A stretch of 64,000 nucleotides of DNA, from contig NC_091668.1 in NCBI RefSeq assembly GCF_042453785.1, positions 30,071,501-30,135,500 on the forward strand. The letters run 5' to 3'. The stretch is from Malus domestica (lineage: Eukaryota; Streptophyta; Magnoliopsida; Rosales; Rosaceae). The position numbers and the translations under genes are program-made. Each line of letters starts with the position of its first letter. The first letter of the stretch is position 1. Of the stretch, positions 1 to 13,830 are shown one piece after another. Below the pieces are notes generated by a model. It ran no database searches and was not told where the DNA came from. It worked only from the letters and a program-made list of their open reading frames with translations.

Positions 1-581
1 ACTAAAATACCTATTTGAGTCTTCCCAACCGTTGAAAAAATAGACTACTGGTGTGAAGAACTAAATAATATTATAGCTTACATGAGGCCACAACCACATA
101 AAATATATAGAAAAATTAGGTTCCCATCCCTATTTTCCCTCCTCCATTGATTAAAACATTATTCATTTTCAATTTTTGATCAAGATCCTTAGATTTTAAT
201 AAACGGCATTAATTATTCCAATAATAATTTTTTTTTCTTTCTAAATATATTCATTTAGTGTTAGAAACGTTACACTTGATATATTCATATTTATGCCTAA
301 ATTTTTTTATCAGATATTTTTATTTTTAGTTTGTACCCATTTTTAATTTGCAACCCTTTTTTTAATTTGTACCCATTTTCTTTTTTTAATTTGTACCCAT
401 ATATTAATTCCTTTTCGTACCCATATTTTTTAAACTTTTATTTGTATTTGTACCCATATTTTTTAATTTATTTGTAACCATTTTTAATTTTGCTAAATGT
501 ACCCATGCCAATTATATGTATTTATTTTATATTTTAGAATATATCAATAGTTATTTTAAAAACTATGTTAATTATTATGTG
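1..581. repeat. AT-rich repeat DNA with degenerate GTACCCAT units
   Basis: No gene is visible. From about 330 to 510 a short motif (TTTAATTTGTACCCAT and variants) recurs irregularly. The solo LTR that follows interrupted this sequence, because the same type of DNA (ATGTGGGTACATT) resumes at 4112. I do not recognise the host repeat. Confidence 0.5.
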
Positions 582-3500
582 TGTGGCATCCCGTCCCAAA
601 TTTTAAGTTTTATAAAGTTTAAAGTAGTGATTTTATGAAAATGCCCTTAGTGGCAAGAATGTTTGATTTTTGTTGAGCGTTCGTGAGTCCGGATTAAAAC
701 GGTATAGTTACGGACGTTAGAAATTTGTTATCTAAAGTTTAGTTATAACTTAAGTAAAACTCCCACCATGTGGGAAGGGTAATGAATGAGAAAAGAAGAA
801 GAATGGGAAAGAATGTGGTACGGGGGAGGAAGTCCCTATCTGATGGGAGGAGGACAAATGAAGGAGAAGGAGAAGAGAGAGGGGACGAATCAGAGGGAGA
901 GACGGGAGGGAAAGGATGGAGGGAGAGGGGTTGACTACCCGGGTTCCCCTCAACCCGTTTCTCCTTTGAAATCGGACCCTGTGAGAATGCATGAAATCCG
1001 GTGCTTTCTCCGGTCAAATTCAGGCGAATTTCATCAGGCCAATACATGGGAACTTCTCATTAGTCCTTCTTCTTCAATTTCCTACACAAATTAGACAGGA
1101 TTTGGCTCTGTTTCGTGGGGTGTGGCGATGACGAATCTGAGGACACCCGACGGCGCTCCGCCGTTTTCTGCTACTCTCCCCGTCAATCCCTACCATCAAC
1201 CAACTTCCCTTGAGCTCAGGATAAATGACCAATTGTTGGTTGGAGTGTTGGAATTGATTTGAGGATGAATCAAAGCACACCCACAGATAGGGTTTCAGAC
1301 AGGTTTTAGCAAAATTAGAATCTTTCTAGGTCAAATTAGACTTGGCCACAAGTATAAAGTTCACTCTACTCATTGAGACCTACAATTCTGTAAAATTTGG
1401 TAATTTTTAGAAATAGTTGAATTTTCCGGCAAGTCGGGGTGGCCGACCGCCATCCGCGGCGGCGGGTGGCCAGAGGACCATCGATGCTACTTTTAGGCTA
1501 ATTTAGATGTCTTGAATTCATTTTTGATATTCGTATAACGTAGGTTGATCGTTTGAACCTAAATTCATTACGATACGTTACTTGGTAAAAATGTGAATCA
1601 ATGATCCGACCGTTGGATCGTCACCAAACTTGGATACATTATAATACGTAATATTTAAGAATCATAGGAATTTACGGATCGGGAATCCAACGTACGGATC
1701 TTCCCGAATTGGATTTGCAAGTTCGTAAAATAAATATTAACCGCCACTTGGTTTTGGGCAATTGGCGGAGATTCGACTGTTGGATCGTAATGAAATTTTA
1801 GTATGTTATTCTAACAGATAATGTGGATCTTTGGAAGTTGCGGATTGGAAATTTGATATGCGGATCTTCTGGATCGAGTTATGCAGGGTTGTAGACCCTA
1901 CCGTCAATCTTTGATCGACGGTTGAATTGTGGTCAATGGGTCTCAAACTATTTTAGAATGTCCTTGAGGATGTGCTTTATGTGAACGATGTATTCTATTT
2001 ATAAGAGTTCTGAGATGTGATTCGATAATTGTTTTATGCGCCAATCATTCGGGACAACTCGATGTGCGTGCTAGAGAATCATAGCATGGACTCCAGGTGA
2101 GTAGGTCTTTTCCTTTCTATCGTATATATATACACATGATTGATAATTCCACAAATTTTTTTAAATTGAATTATGCATATTACCTACATATAATTACTGT
2201 GAATGCTTTGAAGTACTAGTATGAACTACGGATGGCTTGATCCCTGTTTAGGGTACGTAGGCAGTTTAACGAGATGTTAGATGCAACCATACAATAAATA
2301 AGAATGAATAATTGAGACAATAGCCTTGTTTGAGGAATTGAGCAATGTGAAGGAGATTGGTGGAAAATGTGAGATTTAACCTTATGTTTTGGTGGTTAAA
2401 TGTTGGTTATAAATCAATGTGTGAAGAATCGTAACATGAAGTGAAAAATAGTTAGTAATGATAGTTAATTAAACTAGTGTTTAGTTGGGCTTATCATCTA
2501 TAATTATCTCCAAAGGTAAATAGTTCGGGAGCGGGGCGTTACAGCTTATGCATTTTATGCCATTTGTATATATGTTTATATATTTGGAAATATTATTATA
2601 TGGTTGAATTTCAGATTTACATCCTGGTATATCCATAGGTATGTTACTTGCACATAATTAAAGGTGAACGCAAGACACACAGGTAAGTTCAGGTGAGTTT
2701 ATGGTATTGGTTGAAATGATGGAGTTATGGAATGACTACATTTATGTTTTAGGCAACTCCGACCTGGTCATATGGGTTGCCCATGAGTTGTACATGTTAT
2801 GTTGAGATGCATTGAAAGCTCATAAACATGCACCCCCAATGTTAGTGCTCTCGCATGTGGCCAGGGCACAGTCCTTCACGTGATGTTCACCTCCCGCACC
2901 TTACGCTCACCTTGGATCCAAGGTAAGTGCATAGTCCTGTCGTACAGACCATTATAGGTGGTTCCGACTCGTAGGTGACTCGCGATTATTCGCACAGTCT
3001 TCACGTGATCGTAGCACTTGAGCATATCTATTTACACCCAGTCTTGTCGTACAGACCATTATAGGTGGTTCCGACTCGTGTGCAGGTGTATTGTCGTACA
3101 TGTCACTTTAGGTACAGGTCACTTTAGGTAACTCCAGCTAGTTTGAGTTATGAGCTATAGATTCAGTCGTACAGATCATTATAGGTGACTCCGACTTATG
3201 TGCTAGCGTTGATTGATGAGATATAGATTTAGTCGTACAGGTCACTATAGGTGACTCCGACTTATGTGCTAGCATTGATTGATGAGATATGGATAAGTCG
3301 TATGGGTCATTATAGGTGACTCCGACTTATGTGATTATAGGTGACTCCGACTTATGTGCTAGCATTGATTGATGAGATATGGATAAGTCGTACGGGTCAC
3401 TATAGGTGACTTCGACTTATGTGCTAGCATTGATTTATAGGTGACTTCGACTTATGTGCTAGCATTGATTGATGAGATATGGATAAGTCGTACAGGTCAC

Positions 3501-4111
3501 TATAGGTGACTCCGACTTATGTGCTAGCATTGATTGTTGAGATATGGGTGTGGTCGTACAGGTCACATTAGGTGACTCCGACTTGTGTGCTAATATGGAT
3601 CATTGAGCATATGTTTATTCATATTATTGATGAGATGCGGTGTCATCGTATATTTATGGAATTACTGTTGATATATTTTTGATTCCACATTAGTACGTGA
3701 TATTGATTTTCTGGAAATTATACAGGTGTTGCATTGAGGGGTTATAAAGTTTAGAAGATCTTTATTAAAACTTTGTTGTCAGGCCACTCACGTTTTCTGT
3801 TTTCCGCCTCTCCAGGTTTTAGTAGCTGAACTTCCGTATCGATGAGGATAATATGCCTATTCCAAAATAAGTGACTACCATTGATGGTATAATTCTTATC
3901 TTACTCTACTGTACTTTACCTATGCTCTGTAATCACGTGTGAAACGGGTTCATTCCCGCTTACAACGCACTCATAATTAGGCACATTTAAGGTTTAAATT
4001 TATTCACTTTTTTTCCTCATCATTACACTTCATGGCTTCGTCACATTTCGGGTGTCGGCCAGTACAGCTCGATTCGAAGTCCTACTAGACTTTCCGAGTC
4101 GGGGTGTGTCA
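582..4111 (+). mobile_element. Solo LTR (3.53 kb) of a large-LTR retrotransposon
   Basis: The element starts TGTGGCATCCCGTCCC and ends GGGGTGTGTCA, giving the TG...CA termini of an LTR. It is flanked by a perfect 5-bp target duplication ATGTG (577-581 and 4112-4116). No gag, pol, primer-binding site or polypurine tract is attached, so it is a solo LTR or a very large non-coding element. A relative in the opposite orientation lies at 27,463-30,911 with matching ends and internal blocks. The short open frames around 740-1,280 are not conserved as coding sequence and I do not call them. The superfamily cannot be assigned from the LTR alone. Confidence 0.8.
3041..3600 (+). repeat. Minisatellite inside the solo LTR, about 63-66 bp unit
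   Basis: Units contain GTCGTACAGGTCACTATAGG, then GTGACTCCGACTTATGTG and GCTAGCATTGATTGATGAG. There are about six full or partial copies. Some are truncated mid-unit (around 3,330 and 3,430), which indicates slippage or unequal exchange. The sister LTR has the same array in reverse complement. Confidence 0.8.
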
Positions 4112-4116
4112 ATGTG

Positions 4117-4388
4117 GGTACATTATTATTATTTTTTGCTATAATTTTTGTGAAGAACAATATTATTATAAAATTCATTTTTAACTATTTATTATATTTT
4201 TTTTAAAAAAAATTATTTGAATTTGTTTAGATTCCATAATTTGTGGGACATTAAATGCATAAATGCATGAGTTAAATCTCTTAAATGATGCTAAGAACAT
4301 TGATCAAAATATTTAAACAAACAAGGTTTCAATCTAACAATTAAGTTGATTAGGGACCGGAACCAAAATGACCCTATTATAATTTATA
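4117..4388. other. AT-rich spacer, no gene seen
   Basis: This continues the DNA interrupted by the solo LTR. It contains poly-A/T runs only; no coding or structural signal was seen. Confidence 0.4.
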
Positions 4389-4682
4389 CTAGCATATGGG
4401 CACACACAAAGTGTGTGAGAAATTTTTTTATTTTTGTTTTTGAAATAAAAGGAGAGAGGAAGAGAGTGATAGAGAATGTAAGAGTGAGAATTTTTTTTTT
4501 TAATTAGAGATATGTTAGGATTACATGTAGGCGAGACTTTGAAAAAAAAAAGCAAAATTTGGTTGTGTGAATTTACATTTATGCCCCATATTTCTTATTC
4601 ATGTTCTATTTTAATTAGAGGGTTAAACTGGTAATTTCATAGAATTTTGGTTGATAATAAGTGTTTTATTAATTAGTAGAGA
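4389..4682 (-). mobile_element. Non-autonomous Helitron, 294 bp
   Basis: Read on the minus strand it begins TCTCTACTAATTAATAAAA and ends with the hairpin CACACACTTTGTGTGTG followed by CCCATATGCTAG. A 5' TC, a 3' hairpin about 10 nt from a CTAG end and insertion between host A and T (4683 and 4388 on the complement) are the Helitron hallmarks. There is no target duplication and no Rep/helicase coding. A relative with the same ends lies at 55,806-56,246. Confidence 0.75.
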
Positions 4683-4875
4683 TTATGCTAACAAATTAAG
4701 TGAGAGAAAAGCAAAAAAATGGAGAAAAAAGAAAAGAAAAAAAGACTGGCTCACCACCAAGGGTGACTTAGTAGTTGTGATGAATTTCAGGCCCATATTT
4801 TACAAGATTCATTCAAAGTTCGATTCTTGACTCTATGACACGTAGGTGGCTAGGAAGGCTGACACCCTTGCGAAG

Positions 4876-5150
4876 CTCATTGCCTGGTTGGTGATACAAA
4901 GGTAAGTTCCTTCATCACTTAGTTGGTGGGAAGAATGGTGAGTTGCTGATGCAAAACTGTTTATTAATAGTACTAATTGTACTCTTCATCGCCTGGTTGG
5001 TGATACGAAGGTGAGTTCCTTCATCACCTAGTTGGTGATAAGAGTGGAAAGTTGTCGAATGATATTAGAGTACGGGTTGTACCTTTTATCACCTGGTTGG
5101 TGATACGAATGTGAGTTCCTTCATCACCTGGTTGGTGAGAATAAGAGCAA
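4876..5150 (+). repeat. Three tandem units of about 105 bp with GGTTGGTGATAC motif
   Basis: The motif CCTGGTTGGTGATACGAAGG followed by GAGTTCCTTCATCACC recurs at about 4,880, 4,990 and 5,090. Within each unit TTCATCACC and GGTGAT are partly self-complementary. There is no coding potential. It probably belongs to the decayed retroelement that continues to about 8.7 kb. Confidence 0.65.
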
Positions 5151-5704
5151 GGTGCCAAGGCACATTATAGCAAGTGCTGAATGACAAAAAGTATGTTGAC
5201 ACCCTTTCAAAGCTCAGTTGGCTTATGTATGAATGTGTTGAAATGTATGATGTTTATGTTGATTAACATGAGTGATGCTTATGAATGTTTTGCTATACAT
5301 GAAGGAATCCATGATTTCGATATGTGAACCATGTTGGTTGTAATACTTAGTTTCACTTACTTTGTGTCAAAGTACGCATGTTGAAGCTTTGAGTTAGAGT
5401 ATAGAGGTAGGTCAGCGTAGACCAAATGTTCCAGTGTTAGGAATGTAAAAAACTTAAGCGAAGTTGTCTGACTTTCCTTTTTTTAAATATTTGCCAAATG
5501 GCTTGTGTTACCAAAGATCTCAAACGGTTGAGGGTCAAAACATTTGTAAAGTGTATGCCTTCTTATAATAGCATTTCCTTCAGCACCTAGTCCTCCCATT
5601 TTGAAAGAGCGAGCCTTGACCCCAAGGTACGTTCACTCTTAATTGTCTTGATACGAACCTTTATCCCTCTTGTTGTAATGAGCTTGCTGAGAGTAAAAAT
5701 CTTC
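5151..5704. other. Non-coding sequence, probably retroelement remnant
   Basis: No open frame or recognised motif is present. It lies between the tandem units and a TIR insertion, and upstream-facing gag remnants follow on the minus strand, so it is probably internal sequence of the gypsy-like relic. Confidence 0.35.
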
Positions 5705-5712
5705 CCTCTTAC

Positions 5713-6562
5713 CATAGTCTGAAATATCGATAATATCGACGAAATATCGAGGATATTTCGATTTTTTCGAATCACGGATATTTCGGAACATATCCATGTA
5801 CATATCATACAAATATCGACAATATCGACGATAATATTGGAAAATATCGAATATCGGTGTAATATCGCTAAAATATCGAAAATATCGATGTAAAGGAAGG
5901 AAAAAAAAAAAATGGAAAAAAAACACAAAGGGAATTTGAACCCCTCCCATTTTACTCTTCCAACACCTTAACCACGATATATCACTTATGTTTTAGTGAT
6001 AATATACTAAAATATTTATATTTATATGAGTGGCATGTTAACAATTACATGCAAAACTATTTTGGGGATTTATCATTTGATGAATACTCTTCACAATAAA
6101 CTTACTCTACACATAGAGATGATGAAGATAGTGAAAATTTTGAACCTCATAGGAACTTTATGTGGTACTAAATCACTCATGTATCTTACCATGCAATGTA
6201 TAAAGTGTAAAATATTGTAGTAAATCATTATATATAAATGCTTATAGTGTGTTTAATCTTTTTTTCATTAATTACTACATATTTTCTACACTCACAATGT
6301 TTGCCAGTTAGCTTTATAATCAACTTAAATCAGTTAAATCCATCATGTAATGCATTTCCTTCTATATTTTTTTGATAAACTAATAGATAATTGACTAAAT
6401 AAACATTCTCCAAAGTTTCAATAAAAATTTCCAAGTTTTCTTACAATTTCCGTGGTTTTTATTCAATTTTTATCGATATCGATAATATCCCGATATTTCC
6501 ATCAAAATTTCCCTGTTTTTGGACTACCGATATTTCTGATATCATCGATATTTTATACCATG
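5713..6562. mobile_element. TIR element (MITE-like, 850 bp) rich in AATATCG
   Basis: The left end CATAGTCTGAAATATCGAT and the inverted right end CATGGTATAAAATATCGAT match at most positions over about 25 bp. The target duplication is CCTCTTAC (5705-5712 and 6563-6570, extendable to 9-10 bp). The subterminal regions are packed with AATATCG/CGATATT. No transposase is present. The 8-9 bp duplication suggests hAT or Mutator; I cannot choose. It inserted into the decayed gypsy fragment. Confidence 0.7.
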
Positions 6563-6729
6563 CCTCTTACCAAGAGACGAATACGTTTGGTGACTTAGTG
6601 AGTAGCTAAGTGAGGCAGAAAATGGTGCAATGCGTGTCTGAATGGCCAAAACCTCCTAACTTGGTAGAACTTGACTTCCACTCCCCACTTGTTTATATGA
6701 GTTAACCTTAAGAGTGTTCCTTTGGTTTG

Positions 6730-7035
6730 TCATTGCCTCGGCAAAGGCATGATTGTAAGCTTGCACATCATCTCAGAGTAAGTCTTCCAAGTGTTAGCAT
6801 TGATCATGTACTTGAAGAAACATCCATGCATGCCTACCGTGAAGGCCCTGAGTGCTGTTTTGTTATCTACCTCAGCGCAACGAAAGTACTCATAACTGAA
6901 GCGACCGACATATTCACGCAATGACTCGTTTGATTTCTGACGAATAGTGTATAGCTCATCAGCGAAGTGTAAGGGATCAGCTTGGAAGATGTGTTGAGCC
7001 ACGAAGAGTCTTTTTAGTTCAGCGAAGAAATCCAT
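6730..7035 (-). pseudogene. Ty3/gypsy gag fragment (retrotransposon gag domain)
   Basis: The 101-residue frame reads FFAELKRLFVAQHI near its start and SNESLREYVGRFSYE in the middle, then ALRAFTVGM. This is the typical core of the plant retrotransposon gag domain (capsid region) of Ty3/gypsy polyproteins. It is a fragment: the frame breaks before and after, and no protease or reverse transcriptase follows within the window. It is on the minus strand, consistent with the primer-binding site at about 8.2 kb. Confidence 0.75.
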
Positions 7036-8196
7036 AATATTAGGTTAAAGACGACAATACCAATTAAGAGCTCAACCAGAGAGAGTTGAGGGGAATATGA
7101 GACATCGTTCCTCATCATTGTGTCTTCGATATGCCATGGTAGATTCAAAGAGGTGGATATGCTCAATTGGATCTTCCCTCCCAGTATAAGATTGCAAGCC
7201 AAGCTTCTGTTTTGTTTCTCCTTATAGAGGGGTGCCAAATATTCTCCTTGTCAGAAGGTCGGGCCTTGGTTAATCCCAGCCAGAGGTTTGGGCATGACAT
7301 TCGACCTTTAGCCTGTTCACTTCTTCGAGGAGATGCATGATAAAAGGGTCACAAGTAGAGTCAGGCACCATTAGAACTTTCATTCATAAGTTTCCCTCAT
7401 CCTTTGGAAATATGGGAGTTTGGTCAAAGACATGTGTCTTTTCCTTAGATTCACCGTATTGGCTTCCAGGACGTGCCATTTGGAAGTCCCCTGAGTCTCT
7501 TACACCTTCATGTCCCTCTAAGGCATGTTGTTCCTTTCTTGGATTGAGTGTTGGCATACGTTGTGGTAGAGGACCAAGCCCTTCAATGACTTTTGGGTCT
7601 TTGATCCTTGAGCCTATGTGGATAGAATTTTCTCAATGCTATCTCAGGAAGTCTCGACAGTCAAGGTAAATGACTCTTGATCCTTACATTCCCTCTGTAA
7701 GGAGGTGTCTCCCTTCACTTCTCATGCTTTGGGTTGAAACAGCTGGGTTGAGAGAAGTCTCACGTTGATCAACATATTGATGAGTAGCTTGCTCCTCATC
7801 AGGAATATCCATGTTGAAGACTGGTGACCCCCCCTCCCCCCGGTGTTGAGGGGCACCCAAGTGATGGTTGATGTCTACAGAGGTAATGCGCTCGTGTGAT
7901 TGAGTATGCCTATCCTCATGGAGCATCTCGAAAACCTTCTCATGCTGCTTTGGAGGATCTCATTATTCATTGCTATATTATTGTTCTGAGCCTCCAGCTC
8001 TTCGACTTTAGCTTGAAGAACAAAGTTCTTTCGTTCATTTCTTCGCTGCCTTACACTAGGCACAAGGGGAGTGTCGTTCTATGTGATGTGGCTTCCTTTG
8101 CTCCCCTTGTTGGAGATGGATGCTTGATCGAATGAGAGCGTACGGACGATGGAAACCAGCTTGATAAAGTTGGAGAGAGTATGAATAAATGTCTTC
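7036..8196 (-). pseudogene. Broken N-terminal gag/leader part of the gypsy relic
   Basis: Several short minus-strand frames (7014-7238, 7684-7926, 7875-8063) lie between the primer-binding site and the gag core. The one at 7875-8063 is a charged, coiled-coil-like piece containing KVEELEAQNNNIAMNNEIL. The pieces are in different frames and contain stops, so the reading frame is destroyed. I infer they belong to one polyprotein from position and strand rather than from strong motifs. Confidence 0.5.
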
Positions 8197-8739
8197 TTCC
8201 CACAGACAGCGCCAAATGTTGATGCAAAAAATTAGTGAAGACTTTGGAACAATGTAGAGTGTCAAGTTTGTGACCTTCGTTCAGTTGCTCCGGTCACCTA
8301 GTGAGGATAATATGTAAGAAGATAAAGATAAGGAAGCAAACAGAAGATGTACGTGGTTCACCCTAAGTCTGGTTACATCCACGAAGTCGATGAGTTCTCA
8401 TTAATTGTGAAAGGTTTACACATACATAAGTTTAAGCATAGTTATCATCAATGGGTTCTAATGACTAGTTTAAGTACAATAATGACATTAGGGATTAATT
8501 GTAGGAGAATTGTCTTCTTTCATAGTTGAGGAGAGTCTCTAGCTTTTGTCCGAGGTCGATATGGGACTCTGTGAGCTTTATTCTGACGTTGACATATGTC
8601 GTACTGTGATTGGCCTCCTGGTTGGTGGGAAACTCTTGTGCTTTCGTAGGGGTGTCTCAGCATGAACCCCTCAGTGGGTCCTTGAAGGTATGACGTTGAC
8701 CAGTGCTTGGTAGTTTCGGGATTGGTCAAGTATGGTACA
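8197..8739 (-). mobile_element. Probable 5' LTR and primer-binding site of the gypsy relic
   Basis: On the minus strand, GCATCAACA is followed by TTTGGCGCTGTCTGTGGGAA. That is the usual LTR end plus tRNA primer-binding-site region of many plant Ty3 elements. The LTR would then extend from 8217 to about 8739 (TGTTTGTACC on the minus strand). No matching second LTR was found to the left, so the element is truncated and the outer border is uncertain. Confidence 0.45.
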
Positions 8740-8743
8740 AACA

Positions 8744-8930
8744 ACTACATTTGAAACCCTATAAGAATATTCTTCTTGCTCATCCTTATCTATGCACAAC
8801 TGTCCAAGCCTTGCTATCAATGAACCGTTGAGGTGATGCTAAATGAGTGATGGGTGTTTTGATCAATTGAACATGTGTCTTGGCAAGGTATAGCACCATG
8901 GGCTTTGTTCACTGGACTATGGTTAATATT
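8744..8930. repeat. Direct repeat copy 1 (about 185 bp)
   Basis: From ACTACATTTGAAACCCTATA to GGACTATGGTTAATATT. It is nearly identical to 9144-9315 apart from small changes and a short deletion in the second copy. The 213 bp between them begins CCCCCTCAAGCTAAGCTGC, which on the minus strand resembles a polypurine tract. Confidence 0.7.
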
Positions 8931-9143
8931 CCCCCTCAAGCTAAGCTGCGGAGATTGAGCAGTTAGCTTGGAACTAAGCAGCTTGAAACGAGCTTTGGGC
9001 AAGCTTTTCGAAATTTTAAACTACAAGTTGAGGAAAAGAATCATCTTTGTATATGGTTTGAATTGATTACAAGATATGTTGCTATCCTGAAAGACCTAAA
9101 GCTCAAAAACATAAAGAGTAAAACAATAGTATTTATATACATG

Positions 9144-9315
9144 ACTACATTTGAAATCCTATAAGAATATTCTTCTTGCTCATCCTTATCTCTGCACAGT
9201 TATCCAAGCCTTGCTGTCAATGTACCATTGAGATGATGCTAGATGAGTGATGGGTATTTTGATCAATTGAACAGGTAGCACCATGGGCTTTGTTCACTAG
9301 ACTATGGTTAATATT
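9144..9315. repeat. Direct repeat copy 2 (about 172 bp)
   Basis: Partner of 8744-8930. It lacks about 13 bp around ATGTGTCTTGGCAAGGTAT. The pair might be remnant LTRs of a tiny element or a local duplication; no target duplication was found to settle this. Confidence 0.65.
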
Positions 9316-9667
9316 GCGAACAACACGACACCAAGTCAATCTATTTTGTAAAACATGTGTATCACATTTTTCTTGTCATTTTCTTTGACATTGTAAATTT
9401 TAAATAAAAAAACAGAGTGGGAGAAACAGGACCCAAATTCTTATTTATTTATTGATTCATGAAATGACACACAATATTTACTTCCACAATACGTCAAAAA
9501 ATGTGAGTGTAATACTAATATATTGAACCATACAAAAATCACACTCCTTCGTTAGGGCGAAAAGTTGAAATATAATATCAGTTTATGGCATTCATAACTT
9601 CAATATACAAACTCGTGAGTGGGGTACCAACATATTAAACTCACACTAGTGTAGTAGTCAGAGTCTT
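9316..9667. other. Intergenic, no gene seen
   Basis: AT-rich DNA without a long frame or recognisable repeat ends. It forms distal upstream sequence of the carboxypeptidase gene. Confidence 0.4.
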
Positions 9668-10116
9668 GGGATCCCCCTTTTTTTTTTCAAAAAATGGAGA
9701 TTGGTTGTATGGCCCACACCACATTGAACTTCAATGGTCCGAACTATCTATTTTTCAAGTTGTACCTTACAGATCATCCTTTCAATTTGAGGCATCCAAT
9801 TGAGTTCAAAGAAATTGACAAACACTGTGTTCTAAAAAACATTGAAACTTTATCGTGACAAATTGACAATTGAATAGGCAAATGGTGTAGCAATATTGTT
9901 ATATGCATCAAACATTGTGTTCTAAGAAAAATTGAAATTTCAGCATGACAATTAAATGGACAAACTGTCATGGATTGAATTGTTTCAAGGATGATTTATG
10001 AATCAAGACTTACAAAATAGTCAATTTGGATCGTTGAAATTCGAAGCGGAGTGGGTTCCATAGGGCCACAACTAATCCCCATTTTCTGAAGAAAAAAAAA
10101 ATGGAAATCCGTTCCC
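9668..10116. mobile_element. MITE-like element with long inverted ends
   Basis: The left end (poly-T, then AAAAAATGGAGATTGGTTGT and GGCCCA) is inverted at the right end (ACAACTAATCCCCATTTTCT, poly-A). Imperfect complementarity continues for about 100 bp, down to GATCATCC. The interior also holds two copies of a TTGTGTTCTAAAAAACATTGAAA-like block. Exact borders and target duplication are unclear. It ends about 55 bp upstream of the likely TATA box of the next gene. Confidence 0.55.
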
Positions 10117-10169
10117 TACCTAGTGTAGCAGTATTGTGATATGCATCAAACTCAAGACATCCGATCCCT

Positions 10170-10177
10170 ATATATAT
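10170..10177 (+). promoter_or_regulatory. Likely TATA box of the carboxypeptidase gene
   Basis: TATATATA in CCCTATATATATGC lies about 300 bp upstream of the chosen start codon. It would place transcription start near 10,200-10,210 and give a leader of about 265 nt. No other good TATA lies closer. Confidence 0.45.
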
Positions 10178-10421
10178 GCATAACACTTGCTTAGAATCTC
10201 AAAGTAGAATACCTTTCTTGCAAGAGCAAGTTGTACTCATGAACATTTATGAACCTGGTATCGTAACAGGTTGTCCCGCCTAACCCACGTCAGAACAATA
10301 CAATACGTTGAATACGTGAGCTCTTGGACAATTTGTCTTACACAACTTAGCCAGCTTGGTACCAGACAAAATCGAGATAAGATCTTTATATACTTTTACC
10401 ATCCCACACCACAATTCATAA

Positions 10422-12959
<2,538 letters not shown>

Positions 12960-12993
12960 TCAAATTGCAGAAATCAAGAAGAAACATATATAT

Positions 12994-13271
12994 TGTTGTA
13001 AATAAGTGGGTATGTATGCCCACATGCATACAGTAAACTTTTCAAATGCTTAATAGTGTAATTTGTTTGCTTTCAAAGTAGTTACTCTATAAATAGAGCA
13101 TTACGAGTGTTCAAAAGATAAGAGCAAGAAAGAAAGAAAAGTTAGAATATTTTCAGTATCCTCCTATTTCTCTCTTATCTGCAATCATTTTGTATTAGTG
13201 TAATATTTTGCAACAACCTCGCTCTTGTCCTTAGCAAAGGTTATTTCTCTAACTTTTGCCTATTTATAACA
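12994..13271 (+). repeat. 5' LTR of copia element 1
   Basis: 278 bp with TG...CA ends. It contains CTCTATAAATAGAGCA, a clear TATA element, at about 13,088. Being 35 bp after a carboxypeptidase stop codon, its polyadenylation signals may terminate that gene's transcripts. Confidence 0.92.
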
Positions 13272-13830
13272 CGTTATCAGCACAACTCTCTAACCATTTC
13301 TGATTTCTCTTCGCCGAAAGAAAAATGTTTCCTCCAAGGATTTTATTGTTCTTCTAGATATACCCTCGCGAAGAATTAATCGAATGTTTATTTATCTTTG
13401 TTGCGATCAAAGATGTTGTGGTATCATCGTCCATCTTGGACTGCAAATTTAATTTTACTTCAAATTTTAGGTGGAGCGGTATAATCGCCCACCCTACCAT
13501 GCATATTTAAATTTTCCTGCTATTTAATTTTATTGCAATTTTAGGTGGTGTGGTATAATCACCCACCCTGCTCTGCATATTTAAATTTTTCTGCTGCTTG
13601 AGTGGTACGGAATAATCGTCCATCCTATGTTATTTCGATGCGAATGGTGCGGTACAATCACCCTCCTCATTCATCATGTAAATCTCGAACCTAAAGTTTC
13701 GAGTGCTTATCATTTTGGCCTGAATATCAAAATGAAAATTTTGTAAGAACCAGAAGTTCTAACAATATATTCCTTCAGAATACATATTATTGCAAGTTCT
13801 TACACACCTCATTTTTCTTCAGAAAAGAAA

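Noticed and set aside
739..1094. Overlapping open frames on both strands in the first solo LTR
   Set aside because: Purine-rich sequence gives long frames on both strands at once. It lies inside an LTR with no conserved motif, and the sister LTR does not keep the frames.
3041..3600. Regularly spaced repeats that could suggest a CRISPR array
   Set aside because: Units are contiguous tandem repeats without unique spacers, in a plant LTR, and the related LTR has the same array. It is a minisatellite.
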